Source: Tubulanus polymorphus (Eukaryota > Nemertea > Palaeonemertea > Tubulaniformes > Tubulanidae). From it: a stretch of 64,000 bases of DNA. The notes beneath the pieces were generated by a model. The model ran no database searches, was not told the origin of the DNA, and was given only the letters and a program-made list of their open reading frames with translations. The position numbers and the translations under genes are program-made. The stretch is taken from assembly GCF_964204645.1 (NCBI RefSeq), contig NC_134035.1, forward strand, positions 942,001 to 1,006,000. Reading direction: 5' to 3'. This document shows positions 1-12,560 of the stretch, one piece after another. Each line of letters starts with the position of its first letter. The stretch's first letter is position 1.

Positions 1-599
1 TCCACAACCAGATAGTATCCAAGTGGGTTGACTTAACTCCATGTACCATAGAAACGGTTGGAGTATAAAATAAAATCCTTATCATTAATCCATGGTAAAA
101 TTTTGTGGTATGGACCTGGTCAGACGTTTTTCGTCTGGCTTCATTTAGCCCTTGTCAACCAGGCCTTTTTGTGTGACCAATTCACACGGGCCATTTGACC
201 TCGTGCGATGCTAATGTAGGGAGGTGTTTATGAGAGATGTATGAAAATTGTGAGATTGAACCGGATGCAATTGTTGTATACAATACGTGCGATTGTATCG
301 ATAATATTCGTCGACACAATCACAAATCAAGCGCGAATTTGAATTAAGACGCGATATTGTCGACTGATTTATCAATAAATCGCTTTACATATTCTCCCCT
401 CTCTCTCATTGTTCGATCGTGCGCGCGTCTGTCGTCGTCGTCACCTCTTGAGATTTCATTTCAATACAAGACAGGTTGTTGTTGCACCTCGGGTTCATCG
501 ATGATTGTCATCGGACCGGGGTATTTATTATATTATAAGTGGGTTTCTTATCACGTACAGGAATTCAGAGACAGAAAGCCGCGGTCACATGGAGACGAT
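1..599. other. Upstream non-coding DNA with a MITE-A fragment
   Basis: No gene is seen. About 105-215 carries a degraded copy of the MITE-A repeat described at 40274 (GGACCTGGTCAGACGTTTTTCGTC, then CACACGGGCCATTTG-like text). The 81-codon frame at 357-602 has no recognisable content. Confidence 0.4.
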
Positions 600-820
600 T
601 AGACCCTGATCAGACCTGAGTCAAATTTGGCCCGTGCCTAAATATAGAGTGCGTTCCCAATATTTGAATGAAGCGAAGTGAATCATTTTCGGAAACTGTA
701 GCAATTTATACTTATTAATTTGACCTCTGCTAAAATTTGGCTCGGGCCTGGTCCGACGTTCTTGGTTGGGCCGTGCTTTTTGAACAGCTGTTTCGGGACA
801 AAAATGCTCATGTGCTCGCG
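600..820 (+). mobile_element. MITE-A copy (GCCGCGATCACAC family), degraded
   Basis: Shares the blocks TCAAATTTGGCCCGTGCCTAA, GAGTGCGTTC, GAAGCGAAGTGA and GGTCCGACGTT with the fuller copy at 40274-40504, in the same order. Non-autonomous, with no coding capacity. Terminal repeats are eroded. Confidence 0.6.
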
Positions 821-2114
821 GTTTATTAGTGAGTCTTGCGTAGTAGGAAAAGGAATTCCTAGAGACAAAGAATGGAGAGAGAGAGAGTACCTGTATCTTC
901 AGTCAATAATTCATTATCTATTCACATCTTAATTAATAGGATGACGGTTCACGTGTGGTTGAAATATGGCCCGCGGACAGACAAATGGACATCGATACCC
1001 CGGTGTTGTTATGTGAGTGTGTATTGTTACCTCAAGTGACAATAATTACACGCAGAGATTTTGTCTCTAGCGCGCCCCAACGAGAATCGCGTGAGAAATT
1101 CATAAATATCGGTGATGATGGCGACGATGAAGACTTTTATCTCTTGGCGAGTGCGCGTTGATTGACCACTGTCCGGTGATGGTCAGTTGATTGACCATCA
1201 TTGACCGCTTGCTGTATGAATATTGGTGTATATTAGACGCTTGATTGTCGAGTAAGCGTAGCACTCATATCGAGTTGATATATTCGATATTAGTCAGATG
1301 ACCGACGACGACGATGCTCTCTTCGTCCATTCATTATTTACCACTCGCTCGGCGCTGATTCTGTTAATCATACGGCGCGTGTTATGTTCGTTCGCAAAAG
1401 AAAAAAAATGTGAAAATGTGTCGGCAGAGAAACCCTGTCGAAGAAAAACTATGAGAGTATTGTCGTTAGGAACTGAACGCAAAAAAGGGTCTCTCGAAGT
1501 TGAAATTGATTTGTCTGGCTCCCACTGTCTTATACCTAGTCTGCTCATTGAGGTTACCTTTTCATGTAACACTGATACTCCTCTCAGAATCAAATGCTTT
1601 TTGGACATATTTTCCTAAAATTTACCCATCAAATTTCCCCCTGTTAATGTCGGGAATTGAAGCTGTCTGTTATACATCAAATATTGGTCGTTCTTCAGCT
1701 CTGTAGCGCTCATGCTCATCTTACTCGGGACCTGGATCATTGATTATTGCAACCCTTAGCCCACAGTTGAATGTAGTTCATTTTCAATGATTTTAACTCA
1801 TTGTTTAGGAGAAAAAAAACGCGTCTGCTCTTTGTGTAATGTATAGTGTATTCAGTAACTGAGCACCGTTCTTAGTTTTGTTTGCTGAAACGCTACCGAA
1901 CTGTGTGCGAGTTATTACAGAATGAACACCATAATGAAAAAGAAGCATTCACAGAACATCGTTAACTACCTCATTACAAAAACAACAATCAGTTCTCTTC
2001 TCTGCTCCGTTAATCTAGGTGACCTGATTTAATTACGAAAGACTATTCTTGTTATTCCCTCTCTCTTCTTTTCTCGCTCATCCACGCTTCTGTGGTTCGT
2101 TCATTTATTATCGG
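821..2114. other. Non-coding DNA, nothing recognised
   Basis: AT-rich intergenic sequence with short open frames on both strands over the same bases (about 1294-1618), the sign of chance frames. No RNA gene or clear repeat was found. Confidence 0.4.
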
Positions 2115-2290
2115 CGCGGCCACTTACTCGGAAATCAGGCAAAAGTCAGGGTAATTACTTTTCTTTAAAATAATCGGGGAATTTCGTAAAAAATGAGGGA
2201 AACGTTTCTTTAAACTAGTCGGATAATAGTCAGGGAATTTTGTAAGAAAGGAAGCTAGAAATGATTGAGAAGTCAGGGAAATGAGCCCAA
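2115..2290 (+). mobile_element. MITE-B copy (CAGGGTGGCCACTT family), degraded
   Basis: GGCCACTTACTCGGAAATCA followed by repeated CAGGGAATTT/GTCAGGGAA phrases. The same wording occurs at 12231, 13184, 16117 and 58116. The best copy (58116-58333) has CAGGGT...CACCCTG inverted ends, so these are probably non-autonomous DNA-transposon derivatives. The superfamily is not assigned. Confidence 0.55.
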
Positions 2291-3600
2291 GTGGTTTTAA
2301 AAGTTAGACTGGTTTAGTTGTTGATAAAAGCCAATAAGAGAGGCATGGAACAAGTGGAATGAAACCACGGTATTGATATTTAATTTCCTGAAATGTGGAC
2401 TAATGCAGCGAAATACGAATGACAAGACTTGGCTTCGAAAATCGGACACACCCCTAAAATCCTACCACGTTATCATTGCCAGTAATTGAAAACGGTATTG
2501 ATAAATACTTTATCGGTATTGTTGTTTTAGCTAAAATCAAAACTCAATTAAACCACCTCCCTTTTTAGAATTCTAGTACGATGAATGGATAGCTTTGTAT
2601 CGATTATACATAACAATTATAAATAGCCTTAGAATATTTGGATGATCGAGTTTATAGCTTTGGGAATGTATTCTCGAATGTAAATTTTGATATTTTATTT
2701 GCGCCGCTGGCTGCTTACTATCCTGTGTATCTTCCAGCGCGATATTTGATGTGTCGAAAAGTCTTCTAACTTTCCTTTGTTCCCTGTAGAAAAAAGTATT
2801 CGTGTCTTTTGGCGACTTGTCGCGTTCGGCTTTCCGCGCGAAATCGTTCTTTCGAAACTTTCCTCGAAGGTCTATTTCCGATAACGAAATATCTGTGTCT
2901 TCGAGCGAGTTTCGTATGATATTCGAAACGTTGTTCCTGAACTTGGCGCTGATGAAAGGTCCTCTTCCCACTTGAAATTATTTTTGTCTAAGTCAGTCGA
3001 TGAAAATGAATATAAATCGATTGTTTCATCTGTTGATGTACAACGCTGTATTATTCTAGCTGGAGCGATTTTTTTTTTAATGGATTATTTTTGATGACGC
3101 GCCAAAAATCAGATTCGGCAAATTATCATCAAGTCTCGGTTGACGTTCATTAATTAACGCGTCGTCGTCAAAGCGTTGTTCGTCATTCGTTGTTTTACGT
3201 AGTTGGGAAAAAACGCCGGTGAATACGATTGAAACGGGCGAATGATGTTTAGCTCGGTGGGAGGAGGAGTTTAATACTCGGTGTAACTATACTGCGTTAG
3301 AGAGAAGAGTCTCTCATTCATGCGTTGCAGTAAAGTAATAGTAGTAGTAGTAATTTTTGCTGCCTCGTGTCGTTTGGACTGTTCAGAAAAAAAAAAACGT
3401 TAAGTTGACCGTAATATTATGATAGTGGACTATATAGTGTAAGCCTTAGCAGACGGGAGGAAGCTTCGAGGGATCTACCTGGATTGAATACTGCCTTTTG
3501 CGCGTAAAGGGATGTTGTCGTCTCAATTCATACGTAATCCTGAGTAAGTAAAAATAAACATCTACTGTTTGTATTACCGGTGACAAAGTCATGAGTAAAT
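2291..3600. other. Non-coding DNA with one anonymous minus-strand open frame
   Basis: The frame 2573-2971 (-) is 132 codons of mixed composition, but its first codon is GTG, so it has no ATG start. No splice sites support it as an internal exon and I recognise no family. 3340-3352 is a short GTA microsatellite. Otherwise nothing is seen. Confidence 0.3.
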
Positions 3601-3759
3601 AAATGAAGAAATCCCACACTTCGAATTTAAAATTATATGATCAAATTTATTCAAATTCCACCTGATGATGGCTGTTAGTCAACAGCCGAAACGTTGTGGT
3701 TTCGTAATAATAAATTTGATCGTATAATTTTAAATTCGAAGTGTGGGATTTCTTCATTT
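3601..3759 (+). mobile_element. Palindromic element P1 with hammerhead-like centre
   Basis: Long inverted repeat. The left arm (AAATGAAGAAATCCCACACT onward) is answered by the right arm ending GTGTGGGATTTCTTCATTT, about 48 bp per arm. In the centre, CTGATGA (3662-3668), a perfect 7-bp stem GGCTGTT-AGTC-AACAGCC (3670-3687) and GAAAC (3688-3692) lie in a row. The element at 42231-42437 has the same ends (AAATCCCACA) and centre. Possible duplicated ATAAAT/ATTTAT at the borders. Confidence 0.75.
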
Positions 3760-5201
3760 ATCTACAGTATACACGGATTATAGTGTTTATTCGACAACTG
3801 TCATGAGTAAACTTTGATTTCACTGGTGGATTGGGTAACCCGGGATGTTTGTCGGGGTCTGGACACCACCCCCCCCCCTTAAGATTTTGAGGTCCTTAAG
3901 AATTCCATCCTCATATATTCGGCAATGAATATTATTTTCGGAAGAAATGTCAAGTTTGACCTTGAAAAACTGAAAAAGTATCAACATTGTGTAATTGTGG
4001 CGACTACCCGTTAAAAAGGTTCTGAAAAAAATCCCAGTGTATTTGAGCAACGAAGTCGCTGCGGAGTTTGGGGTAAGACCCTATAATTTCTTACCTGTTT
4101 ATGTTTAACTCTTGATCCGCTCCTGGAGTTGGAAGTCAGATTTTAACTTTGAACTGGATCGTCATGTTTTGTTGTTTGAAATTAGATACATGTAATTACT
4201 CTTCGACATATTCAACGACCGAAATTTGAATATCGATGCACTTTATGAAGCCCCCACGCGCCCAGATATCCTATAACCTATGCGCTTTATTGTTTCATAG
4301 ATACATTTATACTGCGTTCTTATTAGATTTATAGCTGTTCGGCGCTGGCGGGCAAATCAAAAATTGTATGACAATTTCAATCGCTCTTAACACGTTTTAG
4401 AAATCTCTGCGAAACATTGTTTACGAGAACAAAGACGAGATAATCATTTATGGAAACGTCTCGAACGCACGAGCAATCGTTCATTCGTTTGTTTTCGTCG
4501 TTTGTTTCTATATATTCGTATTTTTGACAATTCGCGAAATCAAGGGGAAATAATCACTTGAAATGTGAGCGTAAATAGACGCGGCGGCGCGGATGATTGC
4601 GTTAGAAAACGATGAAAGGGTTCGGGGTTTGGCGATGACACACGAGATGAAAGGTACCCGTCACGTACCCGTATTGACCACGCCGATTGATAATAACAAC
4701 AATGGCGTTGTTCGCGTGTTGCTGAAACGGTGTTTATTGAGTTTCTCTATTACGAATTTTAGATATATTTCGATCTGTAAATACCAAACAACGAGTTGTT
4801 ATTCTTCGGAGATAAATCGACTTACCGATTATAGATTAACAATGGGGGTTTGTTTATCGGGCGAGCTGCTGCTGTTGTTGTAGGCTTCGTTGGGGTTTCG
4901 ATATTTTTAAGAATTGATCAATGTCGTTCGTACCCGGTGCATTCGAGTCCATCGATGTAAATCTTCAGATACGTTTGTTATGATTCAGCGATGTTTCCAG
5001 TCTAACTTATGATGTTTGTATGTTGTAACTTGGTCACAGTTTGTTGATGGTGTAACTTGTTCTGTTATCAGAGCCGTATGAATTCATCAAACTATTCAAG
5101 AGTGTTAGGAAAGTCATGAATTGGTCACAGTTTACGTCATAGTTAACTAGCGCGCAGTCCATAGCTTGAGGGGGTAGAAATTTTGGAAATATTATTGTTC
5201 T
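3760..5201. other. Non-coding DNA
   Basis: A C9 run is at 3870-3878. No gene is seen; the open frames at 3820-4050 (-) and 4593-4883 (+) show no recognisable content. Confidence 0.4.
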
Positions 5202-5255
5202 GATTCAACATTAAATTTCTATTGGATATATCCAATAGAAATTTAATGTTGAATC
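5202..5255. repeat. Perfect 54-bp palindrome
   Basis: GATTCAACATTAAATTTCTA... at 5202-5228 is followed with no spacer by its exact reverse complement at 5229-5255 (27 bp per arm, centre TATA). It could extrude as a cruciform. No terminal motif links it to the other palindromes of the window. Confidence 0.92.
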
Positions 5256-7504
5256 CTTCACTTGTGACTTGACAAGCATTTTGTTATAGGCCAAACAAAA
5301 GGTCGGATTGTTACACAATCTCATCGGTTAGTTGTCTTCTAAATAACATCGTGGAAGCATAATTTTATTCTCATGCTTGTATGAAGAGCTTAGCTCTAAG
5401 AGAATCCAAATCAAGCCATGAAGATTTTCAAATCCTTGATTGACCTTTTTCATTACATCTTACGATGAAAACCAACTTCAATATTCGAATTCTCCCGAAC
5501 GAAACAATGGCTGGCTGAAATCGGCGACACGCCCTTCCGAGTTTCCCTCGGTTCAAAATCGAAAACTTATATAATTCTTCTGTTCTGTATATACATATAT
5601 ATATATATATCTATCTAATATCTATAATAACTTCAATCAGTTTATACCATGCTGGTAAGCGTGCGAGCGGCATAGAAAGTTCATCTGTTCATTCCGATAT
5701 CGATCGCGGTCGATGGAGAAATTTGAAAATAACCTAATGATATTAAAGCCTGATTGATGTCTATCGTTGTCATCTGCTGGAAGTTTCTTGTTTCAGAAAG
5801 TTTTTAGAAGTTCATTGTTTCGAATCATTAACGTACGCGAATGAAATCGATGGCTTTATTAAGCCCGACGGTGATCGTATTTCTTCTACAATGTACAACA
5901 GTACGAATTGTCGTTCTGGAATAAAAACTGAACAATCAATGAAATTTATGTCTCTCGTTTTAAATATTACGCAAACTGCGGCAGTAACAGGTCGAGAGAC
6001 TGTTTATATAAGTTTCCGGCGAAACTAAAAGCCCCGATTGAAAGTCAGTTATTGTTATAGATTTTAGAACGTGTAAGTTTATTGCATTAGACGTTATAGT
6101 AGTTTCAGTGAACGCCTTCCAATTTCCAATTGAAGAATCAATGAAATGGAGAATTCTAGTACGTTCATTTTTCCGGCCTCTCCCCGTTCGTCGAACTAGG
6201 AAAAAGTAACGTCTAACCTGCTGATAATGAAGTGGGGTGAGGGCATTTTCGAAATGCTTCTTTGAACTAAAGCAGCCATTTTTGCCGATAGGATATAGGG
6301 GTTGAAGACTGTCATCACATATCAGGTGCAGATCCAAGGGGACTTATGAGACTTGTACAAGTCCATCAAATCATTTTGATTGCCATTTTTCAAGATAATT
6401 GGTGCATTTCAATGACCTAAAATTCCTTCATGGACATCAGGTTCCTCAAAATTATCCCCTCAGTGCGGTAGTGCCCCTAATATTGCCTCTTTGCACGTCA
6501 AAGTGCCCTTTTGGGACTGGACAAGTTCTTCAAAATTGGCCCCAGGACTTGCAATTGCATATATGATCTCATTTCCGGATTTATGAAGTAAGAAATAGGA
6601 AAATCGAGAAAAAGAAATGTTTCTCGTTGATATTCACTGCTTCTTGTAACAGAAGTTTATTGTCTACCGTTTAATGGTATAAATGATCGCCTTTGTTTTT
6701 GATCTCGATGCGTTTGATATCAGAACGATTCAAAGACCTCGAAGAGAATAGTTTTATCTATGATCTGTTTGTATTTGTGTGTATGTTGTAATAGCCCAAC
6801 ACGTATCACATATGGTAAACTCAGGGTTGAAACTCCTGACGTCGGTATCCCTCCCGTCTTGTAAGACGGAACTTCTAATGAACAAATTCTTTGGATGAAG
6901 TTGTTGATGTTTGCATCGTCTTGTATTTAGTCTTTGAATCGATGTATATATATATCTGATTTATGGGACAATGTTTGATTAAGTACTTGTAGCAGAAAGA
7001 TTGAGACCGAAGCGTTGGATTGTACCTTAACATTGCTTTTGCTGCGGACTCATTTTCTGAGAAATCATGGTTCATATGGGTTATTTAGGGTGTCCTGTGG
7101 ACAAATGGTAATTCGGGTTTTGTGCTTATTTGGGAAATATATAACAGTTACTTATAGTGGTTCCTTTAACTTGAACAATGATTTCAGGTAAATTTATTTT
7201 CACTTCTCTGATTTAGTTTCAGAGATGTCTTGACAAAAATGCTGTGAAGCCTTTTGTTCCACAGTTTACATTGAACAATGTATTGAACTTAATTGATTCA
7301 CTGTTACATCAATCTACATGTATCTATCTACTAGATTCTGTATTTCATTTGGCTTCTCGTCGTATTTTTTATCTTAGTTTGTAGAAAAAAAATGTTGATA
7401 TTGATCCTGTTATCGATGTTGATTGTTTGATGTGCACAGCAGTAGCATTAACGACGATATCAAAGTCTACTCTAGCTTCTAAACTTAAAAACAAAATGCA
7501 TTCA
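5256..7504. other. Non-coding DNA
   Basis: An (AT)n tract lies at 5595-5610. The 125-codon frame at 5960-6337 (-) has no recognisable content and no splice support. Nothing else is seen. Confidence 0.4.
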
Positions 7505-7880
7505 TAGCAGTTGAAATCCTATTGCACACTAGTGACACCTAGTGGATCCTTACCTGCCTCAAGTGGAATCCTCTATTGCCACAGTAGTTGATGTCCTACT
7601 ATACACTAGTGACACCTGGTGGATCCTCACATACCACCGTAGTTGATGTCCCACCGCACACTAGCGACATCTAGTGGATCCTCACTTGCCACAAGTGCAA
7701 TCCTCTATTGCCACAGTAGTAGTTAAGATGAGATAAACGTTTATTCGCCTGACCAGAATAAGTATAAGGTGATCAAATACCTACTACACACTAGTGACAC
7801 CTGGTGGATCCTTGTTGCTGCCCTACTGCACATCAGTGCATGTGGTTGGTCCTCACTTGCAACAGTAGCATTGCTGGCTC
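7505..7880 (+). repeat. Degenerate tandem repeat, about 55-80 bp units
   Basis: CACACTAGTGACACCTAGTGG-type blocks, each followed by GATCC and by CACTTGCCACAAGTG/ATTGCCACAGTAG phrases, recur at about 7525, 7602, 7657 and 7786. The array is interrupted near 7725-7780. Confidence 0.75.
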
Positions 7881-8622
7881 CTGATATTGATATTGATATC
7901 AATGAAGCTTAGAATAAACTGTTCACTGCATGTGTTACTCTTCCAGTCAGTTGACTTCGACTCTTGTGACAAGCGGTTATTTTTCCGTCGTATAATTACC
8001 AGTTCAAATGGGGGTAGTTCGAAAATTTTGCCCTTTTGTCACGAGGATGCCTCGCGGTGTCGCCGTGTAACGCGCGCCAAACGACGATCGTAATGACTAA
8101 ACAAAGGAGAGCCTGAAATTACAGGGAACGTGACGACTCCGGAGTCAGACTCCCTGTCGATGATGATGATGATGCTGATGACAGGGGCTACAATCCAGGT
8201 GACTCTTATGACACGTAAATTACGGGCGTACATGAAACGATGCTTCCGCGTAAAAGCGTCGCCAAAAAAACAGTTCTTTTTCGGATTACAACCTTAAATA
8301 CATTATTGTTGTATTATTAGTTCAGGGAGTGAAAAAACTTGCTTGTTTTTCACAGAAAGTTTTCACTTATTGATAGCTGTTTTTGTCCCCCTTTAATTCT
8401 AAATCGGTCTCTCTGTTGTGCAGGATATAGGCTGAACCTGTGGATGGAATCTTTTGAAATTTGATGAAATACTGTCGGATCATGTATATGGGAGGAACCC
8501 GTCGTTGATTTTTGAGGTGACACCTTTCAACGTGCTTGACTCGTCTGAAAATAAACCTCCGTTTTGGATTGAAAGTAAGAATTAGTTCATCTTTTATGTC
8601 TTAACGCAACAGTCTAACCTCA
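7881..8622. other. Non-coding DNA
   Basis: A short CpG-rich patch (8040-8260) contains overlapping frames on both strands and a GATGAT microsatellite. No gene is seen. Confidence 0.35.
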
Positions 8623-8732
8623 GGGTCCAGTTCCACAGTTCCGAGTTAAGATTTAACTCTGGGTGAAATCACTGAAAATGAACTAACTTTAACTCAGAGT
8701 TAACTCTAACTCACAACTGTGGAACTGGGTCT
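8623..8732. mobile_element. Foldback element F1 (GGGTCCAGTTCCACAGTT ends)
   Basis: Starts GGGTCCAGTTCCACAGTT and ends AACTGTGGAACTGGGTCT. The arms pair almost throughout (GAGTTAA...TTAACTC), with a central CACTGAAAATGAACTAA. Related copies are at 22004, 28659 and 56254. Confidence 0.82.
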
Positions 8733-9332
8733 AGAGGTCCACAGGGACCTAAACTCCTACTCTGTAACTGGTTTTGTCAGGGAAAGGCTTCGTGAAAATT
8801 GAAAGAAAATGAATGATATCGTCTCGGCATTCTTGAATTCAAATTTCTCATTTTTTATCTTCAAGAAAGTCTCGCCGCCTAATTGCAGCAATCTTTGACG
8901 ACGATGACAACCTGTCAAAACTAAGAGCAGGTCGCAAGTAAGTCGCCGTCGACGTCGAAGAATAACGAGATCTATTCTCGTTGTAAGACCTCTTTGTGTC
9001 AATAATTAAACCGACGCTAGACAAGGGTTTCGTTTTAACGTCTAAAAATCAAGACAAACAAGTTGTCAGGAGAGACGGGCGGCACTCGATCCGAGCCTCG
9101 CGTCATTAATGATAATCCGATGAATGGAGGATTATGAATATAAATAAATCGTGAATATTTCAGGCGATTTCGTCGACCGAAGAGCTCTTGAATATTAAAC
9201 ATCTATTATTCATTATCGGACAATACGAAATGATTTGTCGAGTTTCTGCCGAGTTTCTTGAGAGGCAGACGACAAGAGACATTGACACTATCGCTAAGAG
9301 AGTTGTGAGTTTTGAAGTGAGAAGCAGGGAGG

Positions 9333-9381
<49 letters not shown>

Positions 9382-11649
9382 GAGAGAGAATTTGACATTG
9401 AAAGTCCTATAAAGTATTGGCATTTAGTTTTCAACTTGTGAGTTATCCATTAATCACATACTCTAAATATTGTCGCATTTTGCAGCCCATCTCTGAGGCC
9501 CTGAAACAATCCTCAAATCTCAAGTCTCTTGGACCCCTTTTATCTAGGATGGCTATGTGCTAAATCCCCTTTGATTTCATCATATTGCCTGCGTTCTGTA
9601 GCCGCGTTTTGGCCACACGGGTGCCAAATGGGCCCCGTGCCTGTTTGGACGCCAGACCAGGCCTGAGCCAAATTTTAGCACGGGACAAATTATTAAATTT
9701 CTAACTTCGCTTTGTTTGTGGGCGTTGTTTTTAGTAAGGAGTGGGAGTCAATTTGATGACGTCATCGGTCGATTTCAGAGGAAACCATCGTAACGCAATC
9801 TCAATTGTGGACGCGAAATGTGTCCCATCGTGAATCTCGCTAAAATAAACGACTTGCGAAATTTCCATCCGATTTGGTGAGTGTATAACTGAAGTTCGTT
9901 ATGGCAACGCATTCTGTTATCAAAAATCCAATTTGTTTGCGTTATTGTGCGTTTCGAATAGTATTTCGAGGCCGTCTTTACAAATGAAATGGCATTTAAT
10001 GACAAATGAAATTTGTGTTCTGTTCATCAATTCTTGGCTGTTATACAGAATGGTAGCTCGTCTCCGGCGCCGGTGATCAGTTGTTACTGGCTGTTGATAT
10101 TGATGTAATAATATCTATTGTACGAAGGAAGGGTTCATCAGTCATCGCAGCTCAAACCGGGTCTACGTCGGAAAACTGACTATACACTCTTCACCATCGA
10201 AGATACCCGCTTAGTTAAAGTCCCCTATGACACCATACAATCACGCAGGCCATATTTCAGTGGCTTCAAAAGTAACACTTGGTTTCACTTACTTTCAAAC
10301 TTATGTTATTCGAGGCCAAATTGCTGAAAAATGAAGCAAAATGTTTTCTATTTTCACCGCAATATGCCAGAAGTTGTGAAATGGCTCGTATTCAAAATTT
10401 TCCACAGGAGTACTCCGACTTAAACCTTTGGCATGTACCCTTTAGAAAAGTCTACTTTTGTGAGAATCAACCCCTCACCCAGGACCTTGTTAATTTTGAG
10501 ATGATGTATACAAAACTACACTTAAAGATCGCATCCATTCTTAGGTTTACAATACCTGAATATGACTACTGTCGGATTACTCTAATGTTTTGTGAAAACT
10601 GCTACAATTAGAGATATCAGGTAGTCTGGTATGGTCTGGTCTGCGCTGGTCTGGTCTGCGCTGGTCTAGTCTAGTCTGTACCCTTCTACGGAAACCACAG
10701 CTTCAGCCTCGGTCTCAACCATTACTTTCCACCGTGTATTGTTCTAAGGATTGGTTTCTTACTCATTTCACGAGAGAGAGAACACTCAGCAATAAAACTC
10801 AGATAATCAGAGCCGCAGTTGATACCGACAGATTCGACCCCCTGCTTATTGGTAACTTACATAAACATGGCCGCAGCTGATTGCTGATTATCTTGTTCGG
10901 GAACAATGTTCAGGTGTAACTGCTTGAAGCTATGAAAGCCGGGCGAAGATAAACATCTCCATTCCCCGCAATAACACAAAGAACGCAATAGAATAGAATG
11001 GACAGTTTAGAAGGAATAGTTACAAGATTTATGGTAAAAGTGCACCAGGATTTCTGGAAATGTACATCGCAGCAATATGAATTTAGGGTCATAGGAGTTC
11101 TTGATATCTGAAAAATAATAGTAAGGCCATAAAAAAGAATGAAAGCTTTTTTCTTATTATCAGCCGGGGTCACTTTTGTAAACTGCAATAAAATTTGCGA
11201 TCAGTTCATTGCTATAGCTGCCGGGCCTCTTATTGTTAGCTCGATCATAATGGTGTAATGTACAGGGTAGATTGGCAGCCGACTGGGTCAACTTGGTAAT
11301 GAGAAAAAAGGTATCAACTTTTGGGCCCAGTGCGCCACCTAGTGGCAGAACTAGAGAGAAAAAAACTTTTTCTTGAATTGAAGATGACCTCACAACTAGA
11401 TATGACATATCCAAAATGTAATGGGAATTTCGGAGTTCGCCTTGTTGAGCCTGAGCCTGAGAACCGTTGTCGCCTATGGCTTGTTTTGGCGCCAGCATCA
11501 TTCATTGCATCTTTGATTCCCGGTTAATAGGTCTGAAAACTTTGACTGAGTGCTGAATCCCAGACAATATTTTTATGAGGTTTTCATCGTGTGGTGAATC
11601 ATAGAGGAATCGAGCGATTTTTGTCATCATCATCATCTTCATCATCGGC
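8733..11649. other. Non-coding DNA with a CAG microsatellite and a MITE-A fragment
   Basis: (CAG)n at 9334-9379, about 15 units, is read as poly-Ser or poly-Leu in the frames over it, which are shadows. A MITE-A fragment lies at about 9605-9690 (GGACGCCAGACCAGGCCTGA and neighbours). A GGTCTGGTCTGCGCT short tandem repeat lies at 10618-10677. The frames at 10118-10611 have no recognisable content. A matching pair of frames at 11160-11527 on opposite strands is uninformative. Confidence 0.4.
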
Positions 11650-12220
11650 GGTCGTTATCTTACATAATTAACACGTTGTGCGTCGGTCGTTGCGTTATAG
11701 ATCATGACATCAACGAACAACGAGAGCTCGGGTGAAATTTCCGCTCGCTGACAACGGCGGCCATATTTCTCGTCGTCGGGTTCCGTCGCCGAACAATAGC
11801 GTAACGCGTCGGGCGCGCGTTATCGCCCGCGGGCGCCGGTGATGTATCGACGAAGTTGCCGACTTTTGACCCGCGCGTCGTAAACCGACTCCGACGCGGG
11901 ACGACCCGCGAGTCGTCGTCGACGCGGAACCGTTACCGATGTAACGAGCCGATACGATTCACGCGCACGGTTGCCTGACGTTCGACGTCGTTTCCGTGGG
12001 TTTCGACAACGGCTTTAAACAATAGTAGACGGAGAGATCGGGCTTCGAACGTCTTCGCGGGGTTATCAGGCGAGCGGCGATGAATTCATCGACACAAACG
12101 CGTCGGACAAAGTTTGAATAATTCAATAATGCGTAAACATGTCGCCGTATGACAGGACGTACAACAACCGCTCGCTCGATATGATGCAAATGATGATCAC
12201 TTTTCGTCGGCAGACGTCAG
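11650..12220. promoter_or_regulatory. CpG-dense region with two SOX sites (candidate enhancer or distal promoter)
   Basis: Markedly richer in G+C and CpG than its surroundings, with many TCGTCG/GCGCG runs and no convincing coding frame. It contains AACAATAG at 11792-11799 and 12018-12025. GGCGGCCATATTT near 11755 resembles a YY1 site. It lies about 1.5-2 kb upstream of the proposed SoxD promoter. Function is inferred from composition only. Confidence 0.3.
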
Positions 12221-12230
12221 ATTGTCACCG

Positions 12231-12350
12231 TGGCCACTTACCTGGAAATCAGGGAAAAGTTAGCGAATTTTCTTTTATTTTAAAATATTAGAAACTAAAA
12301 AAATCAGAGAACTATTGGGGAAATTTGTTGATTACCAAATGAGTCGATGG
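12231..12350 (+). mobile_element. MITE-B fragment
   Basis: GTGGCCACTTACCTGGAAAT, then CAGGGAAAAGTTAGCGAATT and TTCTTTTATTTT match the start of the copy at 58116. It is followed at about 12355-12560 by degraded MITE-A text (GCCTGATCAACAATTGTCTG; TTTGGCCCGGGTC), so two families are nested or abutting. Confidence 0.55.
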
Positions 12351-12560
12351 ATGCTTGACTAGGACCAAATTAGGCCTGATCAACAATTGTCTGATAAAGG
12401 CCGTGTACTCGCTGTATGAATACTAACAGTTCTTCCTCATTGTTTTGATGGCATTTTAGTAATGAGAGTGATTTTTACGCGCTATCTTATTAAGCCTGGG
12501 CCAAATATGACTGGTTCAGTCCGGGCCAGTTTGGCCCGGGTCGAATTGTCCCGTGTAGAC

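Noticed and set aside
2573-2971. 132-codon minus-strand frame as a gene
   Set aside because: Its first codon is GTG, there is no ATG near the start, no splice sites support it and no family is recognised.
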